Of a stretch of 64,000 nt of DNA, positions 33,701 through 46,835 are shown piece by piece. Numbering within the stretch: position 1 is the stretch's first letter; the number at the start of each line of letters is the position of its first letter. The position numbers and the translations under genes were made by a program. The stretch spans positions 1 through 64,000 of the forward strand of contig WPDH01000449.1 of the NCBI GenBank assembly GCA_019137255.1, written 5' to 3'. This DNA comes from Corinectria fuckeliana (lineage: Eukaryota > Ascomycota > Sordariomycetes > Hypocreales > Nectriaceae). The notes beneath the pieces were generated by a model that made no database searches, was not told where the DNA came from, and saw nothing but the letters and a program-made list of their open reading frames with translations.

Positions 33701-34769
33701 CGCTGGGTCCAAGACGCCAACCTAGAGATCCCGGCCCTCACGCCATACCGGCTCTTCTCCGATCTCTTCAGCCAGTACGAGGACAGCGAGCCAGCCCAGA
33801 AAAGCGTCCTGTTCCACGTCAAGAGGCTCCGGGGCATCTCCCGCTTCGGCCGCGCGCTGTGGCCGCCGCAGAGAGCCCCCGGCATGATGATCTCCAGCGA
33901 CGAAGGCTCGCCCTACGCCGAGGAGCGTCGCGCGATCAGGGACAAGGTCTGGGAGGGAGAGTGGGAGAAGCGCGCTGCAGAGTTCCGGTACCCGCGGTCC
34001 GGCAGAGTCGTTTGCCTGCCCGGGCTGGCGCGGCTGAGAGAGGCGTACGCCATCCAGCCGTCGCTCTTCGCCAAGAGCGCCGTCGTCCTCTTCAACGTGC
34101 TGCAGACCGGCGCGTCGCACGCGCTGTTCAACTCGTGGGAGAGCGGCCGCTCATGGCCGTTCGTCCCCATGTGGATGGAGAAGCTGCTCCCGCCGTCGAT
34201 GAGCATCGACGGGCCGACGGTGCAGTGGCTGCTGAACATGTGCGAAGTAGCCAGCGACGAGACTGTCGCCGATTTCCTGCAGCGCATGATGGTTGAACAG
34301 GAGCAGATGAAGCGGCACGAGCACGTGCCCTGGAACCGCGTGACGCAGGGCCTGAGGGACGAGGCCGACATGGCGGAGACGGCGTCGTTCAGGCAATCCT
34401 TTGTGTGGGATGTCAGCATGGCCATGAGTCTGGCGCGGGGAGACGACACTGATTTCAAGACGCTTGCGCCAGTGGCTCGATACGACTGGGCAGACTGGTG
34501 AGATGTTTTTCCTTCTTTCCTTTTTTCTTGATTTACGCCTCTCTGCCTTTCTATCATGATTAGCTAATCTTTATCGTCTTGACAGTGGCCTCTTTTGGAA
34601 CGCTTTCATGATTGATTCAGTCAACCTCTACTTCATCGCGTCATGGGACACGGCGCAGATGAATGACAGGGAGGTCGATGGGCACTGCGACAGCTTGGCA
34701 GAGGTGATGAGGAAGCTGGCAGACGAGCACAACTGGGAGAAAAAGGTTGGCGATGTCTTTGCAAGATAG
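30794..34769 (+). CDS. NRPS-like enzyme: adenylation, carrier, condensation-like domains (A-T-C)
   Basis: Exons 30,794-32,536, 32,588-34,497 and 34,586-34,769 join in frame (introns 51 and 88 bp) to 1,278 residues. The ATG at 30,794 sits in CCACCATGG. Residues 1-100 are disordered. The adenylation domain spans about 110-660: IIFTSGTTGEPKGC (308-322), YGMSEGAP (about 449), GDQAKIDEQGVVYILGRYKD (about 538) and SLGKVKKEALRRKL with the A10 Lys. The carrier has FLADSITLLR, with the pantetheine Ser near 699. The last 500 residues are condensation-like: the HHxxxDG motif reads NHSVIDA near 934, keeping the catalytic His and the Asp. The gene lacks a reductase or thioesterase. The substrate cannot be read reliably. 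It ends 467 bp from the convergent ABC transporter gene, which suggests a shared pathway. Confidence 0.88.
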
Positions 34770-35236
34770 GTGCGTCATTGTAAGTAAGACGTTTGGGTTG
34801 AGTGACGTGTGTTGCTTTTTTTTGGAGAAGTTTTAGTGAGGAGTCAATGGGGTCAAGATAATTAAATGAGGCAGCCACTGGGTTAGTGAGGCTGCTTCGG
34901 AGACGGGGAATTCGACTTGCTCAGAATTGAAAATTAGGGTATTAATAAGACAATCTTCTAGACACTCAAGCTTGCAGCGCCCTGAACGAAACCGCATCAA
35001 ACAAATCGTTGAGATTGATTTGGGTTACCACCCCAGTCATCGTATTACATACAGTTCTAAATCGTGTATACAGGGCAATCACATGCCGTTTATCTAGGGA
35101 ACTCCTGTCCGTGAACATCTAGAAAAAAGCAAGGGAATATCATCTCGAAACCGTTCCGAGGCATTGAGCAAAGATTTGGTTTTTGTCCACTTCACGTGGA
35201 AGGATTCTTTTTTTGTTGAACTTGTTGGCGTCCACC
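34770..35236. other. Convergent 3' region
   Basis: 467 bp between the ends of the NRPS-like and ABC transporter genes. AT-rich patches, including a T9 run near 34,816 and TTAATAAGA near 34,943, are plausible 3'-end signals, but no defined terminator was identified. Confidence 0.4.
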
Positions 35237-38200
35237 TCACGCCTTCTTCTCCTTCTTGAGGCTCTTCTTAGGCATGCGCACCAGCCAGTAGACGACCAGA
35301 GCAGCAGCGATGTTGAAGAAGACGTATATCCAGAGGAGACCAAAGTTGCGCCATCGGTCCTCGTAGTGAGCGCCCACGCTGGCGAGGTAGACGTTGGTAT
35401 CGGAGATGGTGCAGAACTGGCAATCCTTCTTGGCGTTTTTGTCCACCAGGTACCCACCCACTTCATGGATGTAGTCCTTCAACCACGTTCCGCATGTTTT
35501 GCCCGAGGGAGGGTCGAAGGTGAGAAACTCGTTGCTGGCACACACGACGTCCACGTTGGCCACACCCACTGATAACATGCCACTGACGAGGTATGTGAAC
35601 GGTGACACCCTGTACATGAAGATCCAGAACTTCGGGAGGGTGTCGGAGGTAGCCAGAACACCACAGAAGATCAGGCAAAGCATGAACAACAAGTTGGCAA
35701 TGTTGGCACCGGCATCGGCCGTCTCAAAGCCGGCAATAATGAAAGTCGAGAAAGTTCCGGTGAAGATGAGGAACATGAACAGGAACAGGAACATGAGACC
35801 ACCGCGCTCTGTCAACTGGCCGGCAGCCGAGGCATTGTTGTAGAGACCGACCGGGTAGTACCAGCAGAAGAACATTATGACGGCCATCAGAGCATTCCAG
35901 GGGAGTTCAACAATAATCTGTGACAGCATAAAGACCTTCCACGAGTACACCTTGGAGGGTCTCTCGCGGACCTCGTAGAGCGAACGCTGGATGACGAACT
36001 GGGGCATGGACTGCTGGACGAGTTGACCGAAGATGGTGAGCAGGTTGAAGATGGCGAACATCTGGTTCTGAAGACCCTGGATACTGTTGGGGGCGTCATA
36101 GAAAACGAACCCGATGAAGAGAGCGATGAGCGTGCAGAGCGCAGCCTTCGAGTAGATGTAGATGGGGGTACGCCAGTACTGCTGGAAGACACGGAAGAGG
36201 ACCTCACGGAGCTGCCCCAAGAAGGGAGCGGCAAACTCGCGGTAGCTACCTGGATCCTCCTGAATGTCGGCGACGACATGCTTCTCACGCTTGATGGCCT
36301 CGAGCTCGTCCTGGACTGCCTGGTACTCGGGGCTATTGCGCCACGTCTGGAACCAATCGACATCGGAATGAGATCCGGGAGAAGCACCGATAACCTCAAG
36401 CATCCATTCGGCAGGGTTGGCGTCAGCGGGGCAGGGATGGCCGCCGTTGCGCTCGAAGTAGCTGGTCATGATCTTGGAGTGGTCTCCGATCTCGCCAAAA
36501 TACATAGTCTTGCCTCCCTTAGCCATGAAGAGAAGTCGATCAAAGCGTTGGAACAACATAGCACTAGGCTGATGAATAGTGCAGAGGATAGCCTGACCAG
36601 CTTTGGTCAGCTTCTCCAGAAGATCCAGAATAGCCCAGGAAGTTTGCGAGTCAAGACCAGAAGTAGGCTCATCAACGAAGAGTAGCAGCGGGGGCTTTGC
36701 GGCCAGCTCGACACCGATGGTAAGGCGCTTTCGCTGTTCAACGTTGAGGCCTTCACCTGGCACACCAACAACTGCATCGGCATATTCTTCCATGTCCAAC
36801 AACTTGATGACCTGTTCAACATAATCAAGCTTCTCCTCGCGGGGAACGTGAGCTGGCTGGCGGAGCAGGGCGCTGAAGTTGAGAGCCTCGCGAACCGTTG
36901 AGGTCTGGAGATGGAGATCCTGCTGCTGGACGTAACCGGTCTTGCGCTGGAAGGACATGTCGCGGGGGTGGCCGTCAACGAGCATCTCACCAGTGATGAT
37001 ACCCATGGAAGTACGGTCTGCGAGGCAGTCGAGAAGGGTCGTCTTTCCGGCTCCAGAAACGCCCATCAAAGCAGTGAGAGTACCGGGCTTGACCCAACCA
37101 TCGACGTGATCCAGGATATGGCGAGTTTCGTTCTTGATTTGAACCTCGTAGCAGACGTCGTGCCATTGGAAAATGGAAGTCTGCACCTCCAGGACACCAT
37201 CACTCTTCTTTGCAGTTCGGCTTCGGGTTCGTTCAGCGGTGACAACGGGGCCGATATGGGCCAAGGCAGCCTCAGGGTCGCTGTGATGCTTCTCAGCGTT
37301 GGCGATAACGGCGGGCTTGTGACCACGGCGGTAGACCAGAACCTCGCCCTTGGACTTTTTCTCGGAAACCAGCTCGGCGGCAACCATGTAGGTAATGAGG
37401 AACAAAATGGTGAAGGCGATGACAACACCGAAGTTGCGCCATCGGTGCTCCCACCTGTAATCAAAGTTGAGCTCCACGTAGCGATCACCGTTGACATAGG
37501 GATTGCCCGGCTCTGAACCAACGGAGCTGCACACGCGGTTTGCGGACGAGACGTTTTCGTATCCTTTGACCTTGTTGCTGGGCACAAAGCTCGTGCACTT
37601 GTACTCCCGGTTGTGGAACTCGTTAACGACCAAGGACTCAAAGGCATAGGAAAGCGGATCAATGTAGTAGAGCCACTTGCACCAGCTAAGCATATAACGC
37701 TTGGGAATAACGAAGCCGGTGAAGATGACGAGGTCGAGAATGAGTAGTGCGGCAGGGACGAGAGCCTGGAAGAGGGTGCGAGAGGCCGATGCGATGGTAC
37801 GGAAGATCATCGACATGACCAAGACGGTAACAAAGGACATGAGCAGGAAGAAGAAGAACGGGCCTGGCTCTCGTCGCAAATTCGTCATGAAGTAGAGGGC
37901 CAAGTTGAACGTTATCGTGTTTGTAATCTTGTACGGCATGTCGCAAAGCATCGAAGAGACGGCTTCTGCGGAAGGATGATAAAGAGCGTATCGGCTATGT
38001 TTCTCAACAATCGGTCGTTGGGCGTACAAGGTAAGAATCTAGGAGATGTTAGCAAGCCTCAAGCCTAGCCATCCAGCATCATAACTCACCTCAAGAGCGC
38101 TGGCAAAAGCATTCATCAAACAAGCAAAGAACAAAAGGGCACCGCGTTGGAAGAAGCTGTCCGCAGTTTGGTCCAGGTTATAGAAAACACTTCCAATAAT

Positions 38201-39965
38201 CAGGGCCATGCCGAAGTTTCCAACCAAGGCGCCAATGGTCAAGCCAGGATCGCCTTTCAAACGCTTCCATCCACGCCACAGACAGAGCTGGACCTGCTGC
38301 GTGTAAGACAGGGTGAAGGGAGACTTCTTGCGCTGACCCTTGGCCTGCTGGGCGTGCTTGGAGGCACGGAAGGCCTCGGCATCAGGGCCGTCGATGGGAT
38401 GGGCAATCTTGTAGTCCTCAATCTCCCTCTGCAGGGCCTGGTACTCAGCGCTGTTCTTCCAAGCAACAGCGAATTCCTCGGCGGTACGGGGAACCTTGCC
38501 CTTGAAACCAGGTCGCACAACACGCTCCGTTGGGGCCGTCATGGAAGTCAGGAAATCAGGAGTAGTCTGACGGGCAGGGCATTCAAAGCCCAGGTTGATA
38601 AAGTACTGCTTGGCGGTTTCAGCGCGACCGAAGAAGATCTGATGACCCTCGTAAATGACGGTAGCCTTGTCAAAGAGATCATAAGCGCTCTGGGGGGCCT
38701 GGTAGATGGAGACCACAGCGGTGCTGTTGAAGAGCTCGGTCTGGAGGCGTAGGGTCTTGCAGAACTCGATAGCGTTAGCCGAATCCAGACCTCTGGTGGA
38801 ATTATCCCAGCACTGGAGGGGAGCACCAGACAGGGCGGCCTCGGAAATGGTGACACGCTTGCGCTCACCACCTGAGACACCTCGGATGTACTCGTTACCA
38901 ACACGAGTGTTGGCGGTGTGGGAAATGCCGAACATAGCCATGACGACGTCTCGAAGATGGTCGGCCATGTCATTCCTGTTAATGCCTTGGGGAAGCTGGC
39001 GGGGCTGACGGGCTCGGGCAGCGAAAGTGAGGGTATCGCCGACAGACAATTGCGGGAAGTGGACATCCACCTCAGCAGTGTAGATGGCCTCACCACGGTG
39101 GGCCGAGTGCATCTCCTGGGCGGTCATACCTGTGATCGGGCGGATTAGCGTCATATTTCGGGCTTGCAAGTGGAACAGACACGCAGCATCGTTTGTGTGC
39201 AGAGTCGCACCAATACCGCGCGCCTGTTGCTCTACGAGGCACGAGGGTCTAAATCCAGTAGCCCGGAACAGCTCCTTTCGTGAGAATGAAATCCGACTTA
39301 CCCTGGTAGTTGAAGTAGGACTGATCGTCAATGAAGAGACCGTTGGTCTCACCAGCAACCGTCTTGAGCATAGTAGAACATCCGGAGCCGGGAGGGCCCA
39401 GCACAACAAGCATCTCGCCCTTGTGCACGACACCGTCGAACTGGCGCAAGATGTCGAGGCGCTGGCCTTTGCTGCCCTTGAGGTGCGAAAGAGCGCTTCC
39501 GGCAGAAAGCCAGACGTTGCCGACATCCTTCTGGTAGTCACTGGCTTGGCCGTAACCGAAGACGTTGAGGTTCTGGAAACAGACACCAGCAGATCGAAAC
39601 GAGGCGCCGTCCTGATGAACAAGAGCGACAACGGCCTTGGCCCACTCACGGGCACTGAAGTTGGGGCCGTTGGGGTTCAGAGGCGAATCCTCGCCCGCTT
39701 GGAAGGGGTTGCCCAAGTCGTGCGGGCCAGAGGCGTTGGAGTAGCTGCGAGCGAGGGCCTGGACGACCGAAGTGCGACGGTCCATTTCCGAGTCGTCATC
39801 GTCATCATCGTTCCCGAGAGTCTCGGCGGGAGAGGATGTGGGCTTCTCGTTGAAGGGTTCCTCGGTGCCAGCGTCGGTCAGAGAGGAGGGCTGCTTGGTC
39901 GCCTTTTCGTCGATGACCAGGTCAACAGCGTTGGAGTCGGTGTTAGTTCCAGGGGCGGAAGACAT
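35237..39965 (-). CDS. PDR-type (ABC-G) full-size drug efflux transporter
   Basis: An ATP-driven plasma-membrane exporter of hydrophobic compounds. Exons 39,302-39,965, 38,090-39,129 and 35,237-38,038 join in frame (introns 172 and 51 bp) to 1,501 residues, typical for the (NBD-TMD)x2 PDR family. NBD1: Walker A GPPGSGCSTML (about 192, Cys in place of Lys), signature VSGGERKRVTISE (about 304), and LQCWDNSTRGLDSA (Asn in place of the catalytic acid). NBD2: GVSGAGKTTLLD (about 894), signature degenerated to LNVEQRKRLTIG (about 999), then LLLFVDEPTSGLDSQTS. These changes are the normal asymmetry of fungal PDR pumps. Two blocks of membrane helices follow the NBDs. The C-terminus is Lys-rich. As the neighbour of the NRPS-like gene it could export that product; broad drug export is the alternative. 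Confidence 0.95.
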
Positions 39966-42900
39966 GGTGGGCGAGAGGGCGCCGAAAAGGCGTCTGTATC
40001 TGCGTGGCGTTTCGCAAGTAGGCCGCGGCCGGAAGGTCTGAGCCCTCTGTCTGTCGCTGGAAACCGCGAAGCAGACTCGGGGTGTTTTTGTGAAGAGTGG
40101 TGGTGAGCCCGCGATGGTGGTTGTCCAGTCAAGTCAACCAGCCAACGCCAAATAAGAGAAGTGAAGGGGGGTAGGGGGGAAGAAGAGGGGATGGAAGGAT
40201 CGACAGGAAACGGGATACACGGAGAGGGAAGAAAAAGAACAAGTCCTCGAAAACGGGGGAGAGGATGGGGTATAATAAGACGAGACGACCTTGAGCTCAT
40301 GGCGTAGAAGGATGTACCTACTGGCGCCCTTATTATTCGTACTCCGTACTGAGCGCAAGGTTCTCTAAGCAGAAGCTGTGGGGCTCGGCCAGGATCTTGT
40401 GCAAAATTAGGCTCCGGCGGGTGTGCATCCAGGGATCCAAGTGGATGAGGTGTGCTGGAAGTTGCGCCTTGGAGGGGCGTGGATCCCCGCTGTGGGTGCC
40501 TTCAGTAGGGGTCCAGCCCACTACGGCCACTGAGCCACTGAGCGCCCAGTGTGAAGCAGCTGCTGTCGGATATCTTGGTGCACAAGTATCCGACTTTCAC
40601 GCGGGAACTTTTTTGGCGGTGCGCGGCAACCAAGACATCGGAGGCTTCTACATCGAATGTTTGGAGACTTTACGACAAATGTCCCTCCCTCCCCAAAGAT
40701 GCTCTTCACTCTGCCTCATCATGACAGTTTTTTGCGATGCCAATTTTTCCCCTTCTCTGATGCGTTGGCGTCATCTTTCTCCGCGATCCTCCGCGTAACT
40801 CCGCCATCCACCGTCACGCATCATGTATGAGCCATGCTTGCTCACCATGGAGCCGCAACAGCACAAGTCTGGGACGGGCTGGCGGAGCTTTCGCAGTTTC
40901 TCATGACCCCGACCCGACAGCCAGCGCAAGCACAACCGCGGCGGACGACGGACAGGGAAGGGGAAGGATGGGGATGACGACTGGCCATGGGGTGGACGCC
41001 CGGGAGGCTAGTAACATGCCTTCCGTCGCCCACTTGCCCCTATGTAGATACTCGTAGGCGATGCATTGCAATTGGGATTCGGCTCCACTGCCACACACAC
41101 ACCCATTGAACTCCGCAGTGGGAATAGTCTAGCAGTGAATAGTCTAGCAGTGGAGGTCAGACTCATACCGAAACCGAGCATTACGAGCAGATCAACCCCC
41201 TGGGCGTGGCTCTTGGCTTCTTTTCCAGGAGGTACGGTGCGGAGGACGCTAGATGGATGGATGGATACCCGGGTAGACACAGAGATCAGAGAGATTACGG
41301 TTGGGTGTGTCCTGGTTGCTTGGATTTGTTGATTCGACCTCAATCACATCAATCCGACCAGTGCGGGCGTGCTTGGTTCCGGGCCGGCCATTGTTGTCTT
41401 ACAGCTTTGCGCTGATCACGAGACACGACTGACGACACCTTGGCTAGGTGTGTTGAGGCAGGCTGGTCGCGAGAATTTTAACCCATTCATGGTGGCTCAC
41501 ATCAGCAGTGCGGGACCTTGATTTCCCTCTAGCTCTCACTGATAGAAGCGCCCGCCCATTGGTCGATCATACAGGGCCGTGAGGAGGTTATCTAAGGCAA
41601 TCTTACACATATGAGCAGCTATTAAGATGGAGATGGAGTTTAGACTTGGGCCCATCTTTCAAGGCAAACAGGGCCGCTGTAAGACGCAGCTTGGCAGCAT
41701 GATGTCCCGGACCCGCCGTTGCCATCCGTGTCTGTTTGTTTGTGTTTGTGTCTGACTGACTGAACTGTTTTCATTGGGCCACCCTTGTTTGAATGGACCA
41801 ATGAGTCGAAATGACGGACGAAAGACGGTCGAAAGAAGCCAAGGTACCCATCTATCTGACTCTCAGACTCACACCCGGTCAGACCCGCACCTGGCGGGGC
41901 CGAATCTACCCCACGCTACTACTTATGTACTCTAGATCGCATCGAATCCGACCTGAATCCGACTTGAGTCCGAGCCATGTGTTTGATTTGCCTGTTTATT
42001 TACGGCTTCACGCTTGCCAGGACTGCGAAGCTCGGGCAGAGTTATCAAAGAAGGAGTACCTGAGGGTTCCGAAAGTGTCCGATTTATTGTCCGTTATTGA
42101 TGTCTGTTATTGTCGCCCTTCTCCCGTGATTCGGTACATACTTCGTAAGCTACGTCGTAGATTAGATAACATGCCAACATGCCTAAGTATGAATGCGTGC
42201 GTGCCTGTCGAATCCCAACGTCCTCAAACGGATCGCCAATCCCAGAGCCCGCAGATGCGATTGCGCCTCTCCAATCGGCACGCACGTCGAGAGATTTCCA
42301 CGCAAGGATCAGACTCCAGGATTGGAGCCTTGGCACCATACCCATTTGCCAGTTCGCCATCCATCCATGACCCATCCTCCCAGTACTTGTCACCTAGCGC
42401 TGCGGAAAACACTGGCCCGGGACGGCCTCGAACCCCCCCTTGTCACTTTCGGGGTCTTGTAGTAGCCCGACAACCCGCCAGCCCGTCCCGCGCCAGCTAC
42501 CTAGCAAGCACTCAAGCACTCCAACGTTTTGCAGATGCGAGGCAAAGAGGGCGTTGAAGTGGGCGTTAGACACGCACAGGCGGCCGCTCCTGACGATGGT
42601 GGCGTCCTGTGGTGGGCGGCGCCGAGGGAGACTACTTTCGATGTTTTGATACTTCATACTAGATATGTATGTAGACTCAGCGTGGGAGAAAGATAAATAG
42701 TTGGCACCTTGGTGTGCATCTCCAGGTGTAAGAGATGACTTGCTCTGATCACACCTCAATGGACAGTGGTCCCAAGGCCAGGTCACGATGTCCCAGTGGG
42801 CTCGTTGTGGGTGTGTGAGTGAGCCTTGATCTCTCTGTCTGCAGTTGTGCAAGTTGGAACTGAAGAAGACGAAACCAAACCGCATCCATGGCCTCGGGAA

Positions 42901-45092
42901 GAAGTTGCGCCGTCTCCTTTTCCAACTCGCGAATCAAGCATGCATCCATCATAGCGTAGTCCGGATACGTCAAGATCTACAGTTCTCCTCTCGGCAACCC
43001 GTCCCAACGATTGCCTTTCGATTGCCCCTAGCAGTACGTCCCGCTCAACCTCGGTGCCTTTCACGATCAACTCTTCGTCACCGGTCTAATCGAGATCCGA
43101 TTACAACATAGTCTAGGCAAGGCCACGTCTGTCCAATCCTTGATGGATCTTTACAGTTTGCTACCGTATCGCATCAACGCCCAGAAAAATACCCTTGCGA
43201 TGCCTGAAATGACAGACATGGGGCATTCGGTACATCACCGCCGTCGACTACGGAGTATTCGTCCGTACGGGGTCGGTAGTCGACGGATCAGCCACACCCT
43301 GCGAGCCCTTCAGCCTTCTCCAGCTTCCATCGTAGTAACCGGAGATATCGGGCAAGTGTACGGGTGAACAGGTTATCCCCACATCACCTATGCACATGTT
43401 CGCTTCACGCAACGAGGCCTATCTCTCTCCCGTTTCTCTTTGGCGAAGACGGACGCGGGTTCAGCAAATGATGGGATGCTCCAGATCGATTGATCCCACA
43501 TCCACACTTCCGACGGCCGCCGCACGCACGCGTTCAGGGAGGCTCAGGCTACCGCTACCATTACATAGTACGACAACCGTGAAACATAATCATGAGGCCT
43601 TACTCGTGCTTTTCTCCACAGCCTAGATACGTTGCGGCAGAGAGAGTGCGTTGTGTTGTGTTGTGTCTTGTCGGGAAATTGATGAGCCCACACAACCTCC
43701 GCAACTCCGCCTCCCACCCCCGTCCCGTCGAGAGATCCGCTCCGCTCGCCTGTCGGGGAGTCGGTTTTGCCAGCAGTCCGACACAGACGGACAGCCACAG
43801 TCGCGGTCAACATTACGGGCCTGTGGAATTTGCTGCTGACGGCCCTATCTCCGTCGTCTTCATGCGGTTGCCATGCACGCCCGTACCCCTCGAGGGAGGC
43901 TTACGTCGGCGAGGGACACATCATCCTTGGCTTTGCAGCCCATCCCTTCCCCCCTTCGATAATCCCTCGCCGATAGACACATTGGGACAAATAGACGAAC
44001 CGGATCGATGCGGCGCTGAGCTTGTCGCCCGCCGCCAGCACGTTCCTTGTCGTCTCTGGAGCGGCCTGGATCCCGCCGGTCTTAGTCATTCCGGCTTGGT
44101 TAGTTGCCGTGTGAGAAGTGCCCGATAAAGTCGCCGGCGATGGCTTGGGTCCGGGGGCTCCACTTTGCGGCCATAGCCTGTGTCGCTGATGCACAAGCGA
44201 CGGCCGTCAACATTCAAACCCATACTATAGTGTTTTAAATACCAAGAGCCCTCCGTGCGAGGTAGTGGTGATAATGTACTAACGGTATGTTGCATTCGGG
44301 ACATAACCTCAGAAGGAGGTCTGTCTAAATAGACCAGTAAATCCCTAGCCATCGTCTTACCAGCTGACACGCCAGCGGCACTAGTCATACCCAAGTCGAG
44401 TTGCATGAGTTACCTTCCACCTCTAGCCCCGTGCAAGTCTGTAGTTTATTGTCCGGTACAATTATTGCGAGGCAATCATTGAGAGGCCTGTATAAGTAGC
44501 ACATCTACGCACCCTCATCAGTCTTGGCTACAATGACTCCGGGTCAACATCACGTCTCGGCGCCGAGATTTTCTTGGACGTCAAGTCACACATTAAATGG
44601 TCAAAATCAGCTCGCGAGACCTTTTTGTTCATTCGCGATGGCTCCTATCAGAGAAGTCTCTAACCAAGCAGTAGTAGCTTCGGCATCTCCGTCCGAAGAC
44701 TCCTAGAACAAGTAGTCAAGCTCTGAGCCCCATCTCAACGAGCGAGACATTATCATCTCCTCGAGAGCATTTTAGAAGGTAGACCGCGAGGCCGTGTAGG
44801 ACCACCCGGTATTTAGACTAACTCTGTAGGGCCTATTTAATGCTTAGTTGAGAGATCCAGCATTGCAACGCCATCCCAGAGCATATGTGAAAGTTGGCTG
44901 GGGCGACTATTTGATATCGCTGGGATAGATATACACACAACTATCACAGCAGGGTCGATCATTCATTGATTCTACCATCACAAATTTTCAATCGAGCCAT
45001 AACTTCCATTGCAAGAAAGTAAACACAACGTAATGAATTCAAGTCGGTATCTCTATAACGATCTCGCTCGATATCGGTAGTCTACACATCTC
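39966..45092. other. 5.1-kb region without a recognised gene
   Basis: The part next to 39,966 is the transporter promoter and purine-rich leader (to about 40,300). Beyond it, the longest frames (for example 41,811-42,557) overlap other frames and show no domain. CpA and TpG are present, so this is not a RIP relic. Short GGATGGATGGAT-type and CATCCATC runs occur near 41,250 and 42,360. The end of the SAM50 gene lies just beyond. Confidence 0.45.
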
Positions 45093-46835
45093 CTACAAGA
45101 AGTTGATCCCCACGCCCACCTGCAACCCCTTGGTCGACACCTCGCCCTTCCGGAAAACTAGGGGCAAGCTAAAGTTCAGCTCGAACCGCGCAACAGGATG
45201 CGCGTACACGAGGCCAGCACCCGCCGCGAGACTGGGCAAGCCGCCGTTGAGGAGCTCGCCCACCGCGTTCACCATGCCGTTCCGCACGGCCGAGGCGTCG
45301 AGCCCCTGGACGCCGCCCTCGGGGCTCGCCTTGCTCTTGTTCTTGAGCGCGACGAGCCGGCCGCCGTTGGCGAAGAGCTGGAAGCGGAGACCGGAGTCGG
45401 GGCCCTTGTACGGCACGGGCAGGAGCATATTCACGCTGCCAGCGGCAAAGACGTCGCCGCCGACGGAATCCTGGCCGTCGTGGGGACCCAGGCCGCCGAG
45501 CTTGAAGCCGCGCACATCGGTCGGCCCTCCGAGCTGGAAGCGGTCGTTGAGGCGGCTGGGACCGATCTTGCCACCGTACTCGTAGCCAAGAGGCAGCGGG
45601 CACAACATGCCTAGCCTGAGTCCTGCGCCAACCGAGATGCCTGTGCGATGGGAGCAGCCAGGGATAGGAACGGGAACCGCACCTCCGACCTCGATCTCGC
45701 CCTTGGAGAAGGCGACATCTCCGGCGAGAGGGCCCACTCCGGCGACTTCGAGACCGGAGCGCAGCACGTAGCCGCTCTGTGGAAGCTGTGGGTTGTCCCG
45801 TCTTTCTCGGAGGAAGGTGTGCTTGAGGGAGCTCTTAATGGTGTCTCCTGCATCGGCCCGCACGGTTGGGCTCGCATTTGCCCCTAGGCCGGTGATCTGT
45901 CGCCACACACCAGAGTACTCCACCGAGTGAGTATCCCGCTCCTGGTTGAGCCATGAGAACCGAAGCGTGCCGCCCTTGACCACCTCCTCGTGCGAAGCCC
46001 AGGGCTTCTCAGCCGCCGAGGCCAAGCCCTCCAGCGATATCCTCAGGTCGGGGTTGCTCTTGACAGGGGCGCTGAGGTTAGCACTATATGCGGAGCGAGT
46101 GCGGGTTCCGGCCTTTGCGTTGAGCGTGAGCATCTCGGCGCCGCCGAAGACGTTCCGCCAGAGCAGCGAGCCATATGCAGAGCCTTCGCCATTGCCCACG
46201 TCGGTACCGGTCTGGAGCTTGAAGCGGGAGAGTTCTCGTACGCGGATGTCAACGTTGACATCGTTGGGGGAGGTCGAGGGGTCGGTCTGCTGGGCTGACG
46301 TGAGAAAGACCTCGGGCTGTGGCGTGAAGATCTCTGTTCCTTCATTAGCATCGTGAGTCGAATAGTTGCGGTGTGGAACGAGGACATACGGAGCCCGTCG
46401 AGCTTTGCACTCGCGACACGTAGCTTGCCTATCACGTCGCCGATAGTAGATGCGGAGTTCTGATCGTCGCCGACGAGGGGACGGAAGATGGGCTCGAGGA
46501 AATCGCTGCGGGTGTTGGTGGCGCCGTGGACTCGGATCTCGTTGAGGGTCATGGGAGCGGACATCTGGTCCCCGATCTACGGCGCGGTTAGCGACAGCGA
46601 CTTCCCAGCCCCCAGGCATCTGCGCACCAGGTTCGCCATCCGTCGCTGCTTAGCCTCCTCCTGCTCATGTTGGAATGCGGGCTTCGACTCGGCCTCGTGG
46701 AGCAAGGAGCCGGCGTCGGCATGGAGCTTGCTTAACGGATCAGGGTTCTGGGAGCTGTTAGCAATTGCAATCGGCCAGCAACGCACGCCCCGATGGACTC
46801 ACGAACGCCCCGGTAGAGCTCGAAAGTACAGCCAT
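45093..46835 (-). CDS. sam50: SAM50/Tob55, outer-membrane beta-barrel assembly subunit
   Basis: The core of the mitochondrial SAM complex, which inserts beta-barrel proteins in the outer membrane. Exons 46,803-46,835, 46,628-46,747, 46,390-46,576 and 45,093-46,333 join in frame (introns 55, 51 and 56 bp) to 526 residues, the usual size. The first exon codes only MAVLSSSTGAF. A POTRA-like domain spans about 55-135 (MTLNEIRVHGATNTRSDFL, then SAKLDGLQIF across a splice). The Omp85 barrel fills the rest, with the conserved LGGPTDVRGFKLGGLGP holding the (V/I)RGF motif, SVNMLLPVPY and a C-terminal strand KGLQVGVGINFL. No cleavable presequence, as expected. It is divergent from UBC6 across 510 bp. 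Confidence 0.93.

Noticed and set aside
42410..42470. tRNA-like B-box (GGTTCGAGGCC on the minus strand)
   Set aside because: Flanking bases do not form the T, anticodon or acceptor stems.
41811..42557. 248-codon plus-strand frame in the gene-free stretch
   Set aside because: Overlaps several other open frames, has no recognisable domain, and its residue mix (many Arg, Pro, Ser, His) looks like translated non-coding DNA.
44150..44406. Minus-strand frame with GVSAGKT and a DG RRLCISDTGYG stretch, reminiscent of a G-domain protein
   Set aside because: Spacing and surrounding residues are weak, no flanking exons fit, and the rest of the domain is absent.
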